A stretch of DNA of 64,000 nucleotides from Trichopria drosophilae (taxonomy: Eukaryota > Arthropoda > Insecta > Hymenoptera > Diapriidae): NCBI GenBank assembly GCA_030407085.1, contig CM059582.1:23015001-23079000 (forward strand), read 5' to 3'. Positions 1-12,236 of the stretch are shown piece after piece (the stretch's first letter is position 1; every line of letters begins with the position of its first letter). The translations under genes and the position numbers were made by a program. The notes under the pieces were generated by a model. It was not told the DNA's origin. It ran no database searches and was given only the letters and a program-made list of their open reading frames with translations.

Positions 1-419
1 TAGCGAGCGAAACATGTACGCATTCTTAGTTTTCTTTTTTACATGAGTAATTTTATGGAGTACAATATGTGAAATATTATATTCTACTTGACAGATAACA
101 GATCAAAGTTTGAAATTTTGTTTGGCAAATGACTTTTATTGGTATTTTACTTATCCTTTTTAGACATAACATTTTTGGTTCCTATTTTTTGCGCTTTTCA
201 GATACCAATGCATATATACTAGTACTTTTATTCCTTCCTAACATATTCCTTCATTTATTGTATTAATAATAAAAAATTAGTTACTACATTTTTTATATAG
301 TTGAATGCCAGAAATGTGGGTTTTTTGTGCAATTAATGCATGTATTATACAAGAACAGTACTTGCATTGTTAAAAACGTCCATACTACAGTTTGCAAGGC
401 CACTGATTAACAATCTACT

Positions 420-645
420 CACAGATTTTCAAAATTAAAAATGGCGGATCCAAAATGGTGGGCCAAAATCATAAAAGCTATTCGATGGCAGCAAAATTGG
501 GTCTGGGGATTGTCGAGGTCGCCGATTAAGAATCTGGAGTCATGTTTTTTCGCATTTTGGTCCACCATTTTGGATCCGTTAGCTACGAATTTAGAAAACA
601 TGAACAGATTCGTAATCAGCGACCCCGAAAATCTCCGAAAATAAA
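420..645. repeat. Nested fold-back repeat, GTCGCTGA family
   Basis: The block around 440-469 (GGCGGATCCAAAATGGTGGG) returns inverted at 551-580, and the block around 519-548 (GGTCGC-GATTA-GAATCT) returns inverted at about 605-632 (AGATTCGTAATCAGCGACC). The terminal motif is shared with the repeats at 24.4-25.5 kb and 38.5-39.2 kb. This is a non-coding, MITE-like element or a solo remnant. The two overlapping short reading frames on opposite strands are by-products of the palindrome. Confidence 0.6.
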
Positions 646-829
646 ATTCAATTAAACTACATATGGTGGTTGGTGGGGTAATTATGCTTCTACAACGAAA
701 AAACTATTTAACAATTTAAAAAGAAATCGTAAGTAGTAACAGGCAATTGTGGCACTTTTCAGCGCTTATCTTGTTTCGCTTAATACATAACAATTTGTTG
801 ATAAAGTAGGTATTGTAATTATCTCTCAT

Positions 830-1219
830 TTGACATATAGCCTTCTTAAATTCTTTCGCTTCCTCTTCAGGAAAATATTCAGTGTAGTTTCCACGGCCAT
901 ATTGAAAAAGCGTATTTTAGAGGGGCTACAAATTGGCAAATTATTTCAAGATAATGTTTTTGTGACGAAAATTATTGATCTGGAAACAGGTGGTTGGATT
1001 AGTTTTGAAGATGCCGTAACTATTTTATTTTATTTAATGCCAATATTTGGTCCATCACTTCCAATTTTCAAATTTAAATGCCATACTTATGTTGAGCCGT
1101 ACAAGAAACATAAATATACTTTGCTCTTTAAGACTCCAGTAGACTCTTTGTCAATACTACAATGGAACTTTTTAATAAATGTTCAGTGTAACAAAATACA
1201 TCAAACTGTTATGGTGTAA
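830..1219 (+). pseudogene. Possible relic of an insect transposon-associated protein
   Basis: A 129-codon open frame with no proper ATG start. Its middle, about residues 27-65 (EGLQIGKLFQDNVFV, then GGWISFEDAV), resembles from memory a repeated insect protein family with a pattern like (G)xQIRxLxxD...W..F..VV. That family is often annotated as uncharacterised and is found in many copies in arthropod genomes. The residues after that block do not match. If the resemblance is real this is a decayed fragment, lying in a Syt7 intron on the opposite strand. It could equally be a chance open frame in AT-rich DNA. Confidence 0.25.
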
Positions 1220-3310
1220 ACTTTATATTATTAATATGCTTTTTTATAAGCTTTTAACGTTAACAAACGTGATTTTTAATGGTTTTTAAGGTTATCTTTG
1301 AAATTAGCCCCCATACATATGCTGATTGTGGACATTTGTTTGCATAGTGCAGTAACCTATGAGAATTGAGTAAAAAGAATCATGAAAGTTCGTATTTACA
1401 AAATAATAGTTAATAGTTCATTCCGAGCAAAAGAAAAAACCTCGGCTGAAATCTGTTTCTACTTACAATGTTTGATTGATCATGAAAATTTCTCCTTGCT
1501 CGAAAGGGCCTTTAATTATCTGTGTTAAACATCAAATTTCTAATATTTCGTTTCCTGTACCTTATAAAGGTTAGACGCGAGGATTTGATTTTTTGTCTGC
1601 CGTACAAAATACTTCATTACTAAAACACAACATACTGAAGAAAAGTGATGTATGGTAATAATAAAAGTATTTAGGAAATTATGTTTTGTAAATATATCAA
1701 CCAGGACCTCTTTCTTATGTCAGTCCACGTGATTAAAAGAAGTAGAAAATAACAAAAGGAACTAAACAAGTTGAATAAGCCATCGTTCTATATAATTGAG
1801 TTCGTTATCCTTCAGAAAATTATAATTTCAGAGAATAAATTAATCTATTAATCAAAACAATGCTTCGGTCTAAATTATTAGTTATGTTGAAAGCAGCGAT
1901 ATTTCGAGGAATGTATATTTCCCTAATTTTTCTCTTTTGTGAGAATAAAATTTATTGTCGAAAATTACGAATGCACCTTGCATTTAATATTTCACAGCCT
2001 TACAGACTGTGCATATTTATTACGAACGTGTTTTTCAGACATAATATAAAATATGCTCGAAAATTGATCATTCTGCTCTGAATATTTTCTGCTTTAATAA
2101 AGTGTCTGTCGTTTAACAAAGAATATTGAAATTTATATTTTCAAATGGTTAATATGTCTACTTTAGTTTATGTCGTAATAATTAGACGTAATATCAGGAA
2201 AATTATTAAGATATTTTGAGGAAAACAAATTAATTTAATAGAAATTACATAATCTTCACTTCCCAGTAAATTGTTTTTCTCATAGGAATCTCAACTATTA
2301 AAAGCTACCAAATTTCAGTACAACGAAGTTATTTAAAATTTACTGTTTGTACTATACAAACAAGTATGTACACGTAAACTTTTAATTTTTCGATAATATC
2401 GTAAAATTTGAGCTTTACTATGACATTAGTTCCAATAAAACAATTTTTCAATTAAATTTCCAAATTTCATAGATCAATTGATCATTTATTAAAGTTGATT
2501 TAAAATCAAAACCAGATTTATGTCCACGAAAATTTTATGTTATGCTAAAGTTTTGATTGCAGCATTTTAATTACTGCACATTTTTTCAGGCTCCATCGAT
2601 TTTCAACAAAAAGTTAAGCTTATTAATGTAAATCCTGGCTCTACAGTGCAAACATATCCCTAAATTCAATATACTTTTATTAGGTTTAGAATATTAAGGT
2701 CATGCTTTATCCGCTGAAACTTTTTTGGTTACAACGATTAGTTTAGTCGAGATTAATAAAAATAATAAAATGAAAGGACTAAAATGATTTCACGCTTATG
2801 TCGGATTAAAAAGATGGTTCGTTTAAAAAATTGTATTACAAAATAATTTCATATGATTTTACTTTACTTTTTTTTCCTCATATAAATTTTTAATTGACTT
2901 AAATTTCTCAGACCTTTAGGTATATCGGATGTGTAAAATACACGTATTAGGTTATTATTTCAAACAGACTGCAGAATTTGAGTTTAGGAGTTTATTAGAT
3001 TATTTTAATCAAATCTTTGTATTCTTTTGTTATAAATTCAGAGTTAAATCTATTAGTAAGTCAAAAAGTGCTCTTCATTAAATTTTATCAGAAGTTTAAA
3101 ATATCTTTTGTTTAACGTTCAAATTTAGTTAAAATGAATAGTTACATCGAATCCGTTTAAAAATTTAATTATTGATGGTGGGAAAAAAAATTTTTTTTCG
3201 ATAGTTCCAAATTCGTATTTGTAATTTATAATTTTCATCACTGAGAAATCTGTGAGAATATGTTTATATAAATTTAGTGAATGTTGGGAACGAAAATTTC
3301 GCAAATAGTA

Positions 3311-3446
3311 TACTCCAACTACTGAAGTCAAAATTAATTCTAAAGGAGTGAAGTTCAAACGGTTGAACCGGGTCAATTGTGATTCTGCAGAAGTAAATTT
3401 GAAGTCCTTTAGAGTAATTAACGTACTCCTAATTGAAGGTGGAGTT
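3311..3446. repeat. Short imperfect inverted repeat
   Basis: Arms of about 50 bp: the left arm carries ACTCCAAC, then TTAATTCTAAAGGAGTGAAG. The right arm, read in reverse complement, carries AACTCCACC, then TTAATTACTCTAAAGGACTT. It is consistent with a small degenerate MITE. Open frames crossing it on both strands (3125-3376 minus, 3348-3533 plus) are not convincing genes. Confidence 0.4.
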
Positions 3447-4219
3447 AATGGTTTACTTGGCGATATTCAAAGTATAAATCAAATATTTTTTGGAGTCATT
3501 ATTAGACTAACAAAGGCATTCCATCCATTATAGAGTGTATGAAATAGATTGCACGTAAATTACATTTTAATAAAGTGTAAGTAGTATTTAGTTATAGGAC
3601 TAGCAAAAAAGAAGCAAAGATAAACATTGATTATATTTTTGCACGAAAATCCTGAGTCAAACTTATATATAGACTTTATGTACGGTGGAACTTCACGAAT
3701 AGACAATTGTAAGATAAATAAAAACAAACTTTTCAAAACCAGATATTTTAAAACATTATCAAAAGGTAAATTTATGTGAACCCGGCTGTTGAAAAAATCG
3801 TCACAGATTGTATTTCTGTTTTTTGTCTTGGTTGTATATTATTAGATAAGGCTTCAATTAAAACTTCCGCTAAAAACAATTATTTTTACGCGAATTAAGA
3901 TTTTTTTGTTTGAAAAAATGCCTCTCTATTTTCTTTAATAACTAAGCCGACTTGTACATTGCTATTTAAACCCTTCAAAATTATGGAAAAAGTTGCTTTC
4001 ATGCATATTTGACGGAGAAATCGTTAAAAAATTTTTTTTCAAAACCGTGAATATTTCTAAAATGTAATTTTTTGAAAGTCCGAAATTTTTATCCCGAATT
4101 GGTATGATAAACAGCTAAAATTCTAGAAATTTTCGTATAATTTTTCGTAGCAGTTTTTTTAGAGGAGGAATTCAAAATATCGACATTTATTTTTTACTAT
4201 TTTATCGTGTATGGTATAC

Positions 4220-4342
4220 GTACCAATAGCTGCACTCTTAGTAAAACGACCCTATAGCTGGACAACCTAATGCTTGTCTAGATAACAAACGAATATCGCT
4301 TAGTCTGTCCAGCGATAGGTGCATGTCCCGTCATTGGTTCGT
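4220..4342. repeat. Small nested hairpin
   Basis: The outer arms are ACCAATAGCTGCAC at about 4222 and its diverged reverse complement ending near 4340 (GTGCATGTCCCGTCATTGGT). The inner arms are CCTATAGCTGGACAA at about 4250 and TGTCCAGCGATAGG at about 4306. This is a fold-back, MITE-like remnant with no coding content. Confidence 0.4.
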
Positions 4343-7300
4343 TTATCTTAGTGCTGTGATTTTTTGTCTTAAATAAATGTCACTCGTCGTGTTTATAATA
4401 TATAAATAGTATATTATGGAACTAGTGCGTAAAGTTAAATTTTTCCTTTGGGAACTACATCAGAGTCATCCACAATCATGGCGAAACATCTAAAAAATTT
4501 CCGAATCATAAGGAGTAAATAAATTAAATTCTTAGGTAATGTAATTGTTCAGTTAATTATGTGACTTCGATTTGTGATATTTACAGACGTTTCGTTGTTT
4601 TCTTATCTTTTTAGAAAAATCTTTCAAATTCAGTGATACCAATTTAACTATGAATTTATGATTGTTTCCTTAACGTCGTCTACTCTTCTTGCTGACAAAG
4701 TAAGTGAGTATAATGTTCCAGTACATAATAACGATCATTTTAATTAACTAACATCAGAATACCAGAAAATGTTATAAATATTTTAGGTTTACGTCAAAAA
4801 CACTCTTTCAAAATTAATAATAAACCCAATATTCCTATTCAAGATTTCATTATAGGAATGGAAGAAAAGAGAAAAAAAAAAGTTTTCATTATATGGTATT
4901 TCAAATATACTGATACAATAAGTGATATTGAATGGTTATCAGCAAAAGTGTGAAGAAATCATAGTAATCAGGAATATTCAAAAGTAAAGGCTAATTTCAA
5001 TCGAAAAATAGGATAATAACTAAAATTTATAATTTTAAACTTTCTAGAATTATGGTTCACTTAACTATATTATTCGAAATAAGTATTATTAACATCGCAA
5101 ACACGGTGCGAATAAAGAGTAACTATTGTCACGTAGTGAACTGTTTTTGATAATAACATGGATATAAAATGACCATTAGCCACTGCTTCGCATTTTTATG
5201 GCTTCATATTTTCAGTGCATTTTTTAACTCTGTGTTCCATACATAGTTAATTCCAATCAGTTCATTTAAAATTACATGTAATCGTTTTTGTAATGTGCGT
5301 CTGTTCCATTTCATTAAAATCAGTATGATGTTTCAAAATCCCTTTAATTTTGCTTGTCATATAAAACCAACATTTATTTTGCATTCTGTGCTTTTTAAAA
5401 CAGAAGCAATTAAAAAAACCGATTATCCATATTTTATTTGTAAACACCCCAAAGCATTAGTATTTTTATTTTAAAATAGTTAATACCAATACAGCCAATC
5501 CAAACCTAATTCAATTTAAAATCTAATAGTTTTGTTGTTTTATTTTTTAAATAGTGTTTCTGTGGTGATTTCAAAAATATATATTTTCATTGGAACGTGC
5601 ATTCTACGTGCAAGCTAAAATAAAAAAGTCTGAAACAGTCTAAATATTTTTAATATATTATATGTAATCGATATGTCTAGAGTCATAAAACCAGGATTTA
5701 CGTCTCTTATCAAGCGAATGGATATATTGTATCTTGTTTTTGTTTGCATTTTTACAATATTGCCCACAGCAACATTCATATATATTTCTTTTTTCATAAT
5801 TTATTGCAGTATATAAATACGTTACGCTTTGCACATTCTGAATATAGTACGACATCAGAAATAAATGAATCTGGTGCAGCAACGTAATTCTCTACATTGG
5901 AGAAATTATATATTTTTATTTTATAACAATTTTAAATATTTTAATTATCGAGTGTTACAAATTTTCAGTGGAATTCAAAAGTTTAGTAATATTATTTTTC
6001 AACGTAATTTTAAACAATATTTAAAACCGTTATTGACCCAAATTATATATATTACATACATTTATTTTAGCAGTTTTTATATGATCGACGAGTTTATTTC
6101 GTTTACAAAATATGTGAACATGGACTAATACATAATCTCTGATAGTATACAAATTTTTATATTTCGCATTCTTCACGACATATTTAATTAAAATGATAAC
6201 ATTATCCAGATACTATTCTATTAATTCAATATTAATAACATCTTAGCTGAAAACATTAAAATTGAGTTTGAAAAACATGAAGTTATAGTATAATTAATAC
6301 TTATTTGGTTGCCGCCATCTTTTAGTGCCATTTTTTAAAGTCTTTATATTTTCGTGGCTCTGCGGGGAAAGGAAACGTGGAAGGAAATCACTCGATTTTT
6401 ACTTATTTTTCAAAATAACCATTCAGCTTGCAAAATGTGTCAAATCATAGCTGTATAAGATTTAATCACGATCAATCCTTTTATATTAATTATATTTTTA
6501 AAAATGTGTTGAACTTGATATAACAATACATTTTTTTTATAAATTTGACTAGAAAACTGCACAGAAAATGTAATCAATCAAAGTTATAGCAAATTAAATG
6601 CATTAGATTCGTGATTAGACAAAATAATTTGAGGAACAGATTCATGATTATATCAGTGAAACCCGAGAACAGTGGTCGTTTTCCTGTTTTTTTTTGGAAA
6701 GTAGCTATATTTTGTCTGTTTTTAAATAAGTTGAACGACTCAATAATTTATTTAAGATAATGAAATTATTGCCTAAATAAGCACCTGCCGTTTTTGCAAA
6801 GAATGGTTCAGGAGTTATTAGAGTTGTGGGAAATAAGCAATTTTTTATATAAAACTAAAATTTTTAAAAAACATATCGCCATCCATATAGATCGTATTTC
6901 GTTACTAAAAACGGAAATTGTTTGTAATTGAATAATATACAGACTTTATTTGAGACTTTGGCAAACTCAAAGCTACCTTTAAAATTTAAACCAAAATTAG
7001 TAAGCCCCAAAAAGATCAGGACCTTTATCTCGGCTTGTATTGGTCCTATTCGAATAGAAAAATTAATTTTGTATATTTTTGTGAACTACATTGTGTATAT
7101 CTACTTATCTTTCGCAAAAGCGAAGCTTTTCCCGTTATTTACGAAAAAAAACCTATTTTCTCCATCCATTATCTCCAGGCCGTGTGAACGGGACTTTTGA
7201 AACGCTAAAAAGTAGGACAATATATTATTGCTATCGTAATTTCATCCAATAGCTAATTTATTCAACCTAATAGTCAAATACAGTCCCATTTTAGTAAGCT

Positions 7301-7802
7301 ATTACGAAGTGCATTTTAAATTTGCTACCTAAGAATAGAAATTTCTCAAATTATATTTGGAGACTTGCGTTTGTAAGCAAATCTCTAGATGGCGCTGTTT
7401 ACAACTTGGAACTTAACCTATAGAAAATTGAATATTTATACCTGAACGATTGTAGGTCTTTAAAAAATAGTACAGTTTATATTTTGTTTAATTTGGTCGA
7501 ACTGACGCCATTTCGAATTAATTTTTTTACTATTATCGAACAATAATGAAAAAGGATGGATTATGACCTACAAAGATGTTAAATTTTATCTCTATGTGAG
7601 AAAAAATACTCAACAAATGAGGAAAATAAGGAAAAACATAATATTGTCTAGTGTATTCATCATATTTCGACTCTCTACGAGTTTTCTTCAGATCTAAATT
7701 TGTAATTGTGACTATTCTAACAACTTATCGTAATAGGGACCATTTTTTCGACTACAATTTTTGGAATTTACCAGTTTTGGATAATAGGAAATTTCACAAA
7801 CC

Positions 7803-8030
7803 ATGGATCCAAAGTATGAGCTTGGTCCAGTATCACAAGTCACTAACCGATTTCATCCGGAAACACGGTTTATGGACCAATTCATTGCACAGCGAGTTTC
7901 TCGCTAGGCTGAAGCTGCACTCCAGCGGAATGGGGATTTTGCGGCACATTGGCTGCGCGATTGCATTATGGAATTAGGAAGTACCTGGGTAGTGGCTAAT
8001 TACGACGTAATCGGCAAATGTGGCAGTTAA
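7803..8030 (+). pseudogene. Interrupted coding-like frame antisense to Syt7
   Basis: A single plus-strand frame starts at an ATG with a strong insect-type context (AAACCATGG). It runs 34 codons to a TAG at 7905-7907, continues 40 sense codons in the same frame and ends at TAA 8028-8030. The peptide looks coding-like (MDPKYELGPVSQVTNRFHPE, then after the stop AEAALQRNGDFAAHWLRDCI), and the DNA is clearly richer in G and C than its surroundings. I do not recognise the family. It ends 9 bases before the Syt7 exon border at 8040. It could be a decayed insertion, a small peptide gene, or a chance frame in conserved exon-flanking DNA. Confidence 0.25.
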
Positions 8031-8039
8031 CGAACTTAC

Positions 8040-8149
8040 CTGACACAGTGGTAGAAACATCTCCCCGATGGAGTCGTCCCTCGAGAATCGATCGTAGTCA
8101 AAGACGTGGAGGTGGAGGACGCGGCTCTGCAACTTCTGAATAGGGAAAC
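8040..8149 (-). CDS. Syt7: Synaptotagmin-7, exon coding the second half of C2A
   Basis: A 110 nt exon. The acceptor TGTACACAG lies before 8149 and the donor CAG|GTAAGT follows 8040. Its first two bases (GT) complete the glycine codon begun in the exon at 10007, and 36 codons follow, ending in phase 0. The peptide begins FPIQKLQSRVLHLHVFDYDR and ends GEMFLPLCQ. It covers the C2A strand before calcium loop 3 and loop 3 itself: by family alignment, the D of FDY, the D of YDR, the S of FSR and the second D of RDD are the loop-3 ligands, all present. C2A binds calcium and then anionic phospholipid on vesicle or plasma membranes to trigger slow, high-affinity exocytosis. The next coding exon is outside the window. 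Confidence 0.96.
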
Positions 8150-10006
8150 CTGTGTACAGAATATTTCGTATTAAAAAGAGGAGCCATTTTCCTGAAAGCT
8201 GTCGTGAATGGGAGTGTCAAGGTCGAACAAGATACCGGCGGCATCTGTTAGTCTCAAAGAAAAAAGGAATTCGCTTTAAATATTCTACCAAAACTCCTTA
8301 ATCTCAGGGAACTCGTTTCTATGCCTGCTGCTTTTATGTCCATGACGTCAAAGTAGCGCAATAACCCTACGCAGTAAAATATCCCACGAAAAGTTTGATT
8401 TGTCAGAAAATAATAAAAAATGAAATAAAATTTCAATAAGAATCTTTTTCATAATAATAACTGTAACAAAAAATATGATTATGAGAATATTGACTTTTGT
8501 TGGATCTGAAGATGCTTTAATAATTTAGCAATTATTCTCGTTCAAATAAACTTTGTAAATTTGGTTAGTGTAATTTCGTTTCAATCGACAAACGCCTAGT
8601 TTCGAAGCAGCAGAATGTCACGTAATTATTCATAATTGCACGTCCTGAATGGAAATCGATGTTAACGCTTCTGCCATTATTTCACATGCGTCGTAAATGA
8701 AGATTTTGAAACGTTTCTTAACAACGGAAGTACAATATCGAAGGTACTATCTTTCAGACCTTATTTTCAAAATTGTAGTAGAAAAAATAGTTAAAATAAT
8801 AGTAAAATAAATGGTAACATTCAGAATATTTATTTAATACTATTTCTGTTCACAATGCCTGTTACTATTATCAAACAAATTGCACGTAAACTATTCAAAA
8901 TTACATCATTTGTTACAGGCATCTTCTTCAACAAATCATGCCCATAATGGCAAATGGCAGAACTGATAAAAATATTAGAGTTACTAGTGGAAACTATTAA
9001 CATTCTGTAATGAATTTATTATGTTTAATCTTTTCTTAAATGTCAAGGTTTAAAATTATCTTAATTATTATTTTAAATTAAAATCTTAAAAGGACTCGTC
9101 TCGTAACTCAAGATAATACTAAGATATTGTATAAGCTTATTTAGTATAATCTTATAACTCCTCTTTAATATGCCTGTTTTATTCCTTATAATTCCTTGTA
9201 TTTTTGAAAAGTGTCAGCTATATTTTCAAAATGTATCTTGCAGATCTGCTTAGCAGGTTATAAAAAAAAGTTAATAATGAAAATGCAAAATTAGTTTTCC
9301 AAAGATCTATGGTATAAGAAATCATACTAAAACTATTATTGCTTACATAAATGAATTTATTAAAGTTGTCTTAGTATACCTCTTTTTATTAGTAATAAAG
9401 TAAAGAAAAAAAAAGAAAAAAGTCAGTAAAAAATTCAATGAATAATGCTTTTAACGAAAATTTTTTGTCTATCTTTATAAGCTCTTATTAATATCTTATC
9501 AGACACAATTTGACTATTAATTTTTCATTGAAATTTGGAAAAGTCCGAAAAGTCAGAGAAATTTTAAAATGACTGCAAGAAATTATATCAAACTATCTAT
9601 AAATGATCGTATTTAACTATTCCTTAACATTCATCATGATCTGGACTACTTTTGTGTGTGTCCTTAGCCAGAAATGGTATACTGAAATGTGAGCATAAAC
9701 GGGAAGATAGTTTAATTTTCTGCAAGACTAGTAGACAGTTACCTACTTACATTAGGCAAAAAGTAATTTTCGTATTCTATATAACATTTAGTTAGTTCTT
9801 GCTTCGAATTATTACAGGAGTTCATCAAAAAGATATCTCGAATTTTGTCTTTTTTTGAGTCTTATAAAATCATTCATAACTCTTTTTCATTTACATGCTG
9901 TATAGTATTCAATTTTGTTAGTAAATAATAAGATTGCGAATAAGATCTCTTCTTAATGAACATAATGAATAGTCAAATAGAAAACAAATTTTGGTTAATA
10001 AATTAC
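8150..10006 (-). other. Syt7 intron between the two C2A exons
   Basis: A phase-1 intron of 1857 bp with donor GAAG|GTAATT and acceptor ACACAG|GT. It splits the glycine codon of the FEG motif. The content is AT-rich with homopolymer runs. I see no gene, and no repeat beyond short A or T tracts. Confidence 0.85.
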
Positions 10007-10154
10007 CTTCGAAGTAGAAGGTCTCGTTCCATCGTGGATTCAAGGTTCTCCTCTTGATTTTTGTCTCGAGACGGTGTTTCTTGTCGGGCAGAAGAGTTAC
10101 TCTCACATAAGGATCAGACGTGCCGGACAGATCCTTCGCTGGTAACTCCTTACC
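10007..10154 (-). CDS. Syt7: Synaptotagmin-7, exon coding the first half of C2A
   Basis: A 148 nt exon: a phase-0 acceptor (TTTTTTTTATAG before 10154), then 49 codons plus one base, with donor GAAG|GTAATT. The peptide runs from [17 protein letters not shown] through [16 protein letters not shown] to [11 protein letters not shown]. It holds calcium loop 1 (D of AKD and D of SDP, both intact) and the polybasic beta-4 strand used for phospholipid and SNARE contact. The LLPDKKH-LETK and NP-WNETF-FEG signatures place it with synaptotagmin-7 rather than Syt1, Syt4 or rabphilin. Joined to its neighbours it stays in frame on both sides. An internal ATG in this frame is not a start. Confidence 0.97.
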
Positions 10155-11627
10155 CTATAAAAAAAAACGTCCACTTTCCGTAAAAATAGAACTAGACAAT
10201 GAGACTGCGGCGTTTCAAAAATGTACCACACGTGTCTATCGTAAACTCGACTGAGTAAATTCACTCGTATTGTCTCTGAAGTGGAAGAGTGACGTGCGTT
10301 GACTTCGAAAATGTTGTGATAAAATGCGTAAGGCTTTTTCGCACGAGTCGCATCAAATTCTAACTTGTTGGAGTGAATATGTCCAAAATATGACAATAAC
10401 AAATCAGAAGAATCATATTTTTATACGTGCTTGAAATAAATATTTTATATGGAGTTCGAAAACATTTTTATCAATAAACGAAGAAATAAACTATTTAAAA
10501 AAGGTAAATAGTGACTTTATTTATTTCTGCGTTCATGAAAATTGGTAATATTTATGTAAAAATGAATGCAGAATAAATATTCAATTAAGTAACAACATTC
10601 ACTAGTGGTTACTAAATGAATTAAAAAAACTTCAGCAAATTTGTCAATATCGTCATTGCTTGAAAATGAGGGCATTCTCTATCATATTCTAGCGAATATT
10701 CATCATAAATCTGCATTATGCTAGTATAAAAATTTCTGAAAATTGTTGAAAAAGTTACTAGACGTTTTTTCAAAGGTTCGAATAAGATCCAATCAGTTTT
10801 TGTACTGTGTGTTTAATTACCTCCTAAAGAATCTTTGCAATGGTAAAGTTTCCTAGACAATTTTTGTCTAGGCAGAATAATCAAACCTGCATCAAAGATT
10901 GATAAGTTTTCCTCGTCCCCTATTTATATTTTGAATTTTTATCATTTTAAAATCTTGCTGCCATTATTAAAGCACACGGAATTAATATATTATGCGATTT
11001 TAGTAAAGTGACAACTCTACTTAGTTTGTACTTCTTTTTTGATTTTCTTAAAGTTAGGATTATTGTATGAAAAATTTTAATAATTTGCATAATATAATTG
11101 CTTATTTTGAATTTTGAAGAACAACAACAAGTCATTTAGTTCACAAGGTGGTCCACATGTTTAGTTTTTGACTACCTTATTACTAGTTATTTAAGAAAAT
11201 GTCTTACACAAGTTTAAAATAAAACTAAACGAGTTGGAAGGAAATGTACTCATTTCAAGTAATGGACCAATAAGTTAACTTAACCTTTGTGAGCTTTTCA
11301 ACTTCAAGTTAATGCACGTAACACTGTAAACTATCTGATGGACCAAAATCCTGGTATTCTAATATGTATTTAATTTTGTCTCACTTCAGTTATGTCAATT
11401 AGTATTATAGATCTGTGTAGAGTGTGACTAAGAACATAAAATTACCAGAATGTTTTACCAGAAAATTACCAACGCAATACAAGACGTAAATTCGAAATGT
11501 ACAAGTGTAAAATGCCACAACGAAAATTGTAATTATTGCAGCAAAATTATCTTCCAAAGATACTGATGAATGGATAAAAACTTAAAATGTAAAAATACTG
11601 TCGATACATAGTATCATTCTCTCCTTG

Positions 11628-11748
11628 GTAGAAATTTGTTCAGTTTTTTGTTACACTGCCCAGTTTTACCTATACCTTTAACATGGAAAAAATGTAAACT
11701 GGATAGAAACTAGCCAAAAACTGGATTCATTTTCTACTAGGGATGGTT
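11628..11748. repeat. Short inverted repeat with TAGAAA ends
   Basis: The left arm CCTTGGTAGAAATTTGTTCA plus GTTTTTTG is matched by the right arm read in reverse complement (CCCTAGTAGAAAATGAATCC, then AGTTTTTGG). Inner blocks TTACACTGCCCAG and CTGGATAGAAACTAG also pair loosely. The TAGAAAT-type end is shared with the element at 25501 and with the fragment near 16740, suggesting one small family. Confidence 0.45.
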
Positions 11749-11843
11749 TAGTACATTTTACTTAATGTATTTTTTCCGTTGTTTTAAACTGCATTTTTCT
11801 ATTTCAAAAATGGTTGTAACCTCTACTGAGTTTGTTTAGTCAC

Positions 11844-12236
11844 TACACTGAGAAAAGTGTATTTTATCAGTTACTATCCGTTGGCTTTTAAAAAGTGTAT
11901 TATAACCATTAAAAGATATATTATAACTAGTAAAATCCTCCGTCGTTCAGCATTTGTTTTTGACAGGTTATACGAAACTGTAATAAACTCTCCTATTTTA
12001 AAAGAATGTTTTATTATGACTAAAAGAAGGCATTTTTAATACTTTAATTTGCTAGATAAATTTCCATAAACAAAAATTGCTTTTAGTTAAAGAGAAAAGG
12101 CTAAAATAAACTGACATATCGGTTAGAATCGTCTTTTAACAGGTAGTAGAAAGATGGCAATCCCTATGCGTAAAATACTATATTTTACGGGGCATAAGAA
12201 TTCTAATACTGGGTAAAAAACACTTTTCTCAGTGTA
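11844..12236. mobile_element. MITE-like element with TACACTGAGAAAAGTG ends
   Basis: The termini are the inverted pair TACACTGAGAAAAGTG (left) and CACTTTTCTCAGTGTA (right), a perfect 16-base match about 393 bp apart. There is no transposase frame inside. The terminal sequence resembles ends of non-autonomous DNA transposons known in insects, but I cannot assign a superfamily because no target-site duplication is clear. Confidence 0.65.

Larger units (their letters stand above)
1..8039 (-). other. Syt7 intron after the last visible exon (partial)
   Basis: This stretch follows the GT donor at 8039-8038 on the minus strand. I found no antisense match to the expected remainder of C2A (a strand with FWK) or to C2B, so the next exon probably lies beyond position 1. 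The DNA is very AT-rich. It contains the fold-back repeats at 420-645, 3311-3446 and 4220-4342, a possible transposon protein relic at 830-1219 and an interrupted reading frame at 7803-8030, each listed separately. Nothing else was recognised. Confidence 0.7.

Noticed and set aside
7651..7977. 108-codon plus-strand frame
   Set aside because: Overlaps the more coding-like frame 7803-8030; its first half is AT-rich chance sequence and no domain is visible.
9918..10106. 62-residue minus-strand frame starting [11 protein letters not shown]
   Set aside because: Contains real C2A sequence, but the first codon is internal and the frame runs past the splice donor at 10006 into intron; replaced by exon 10007-10154.
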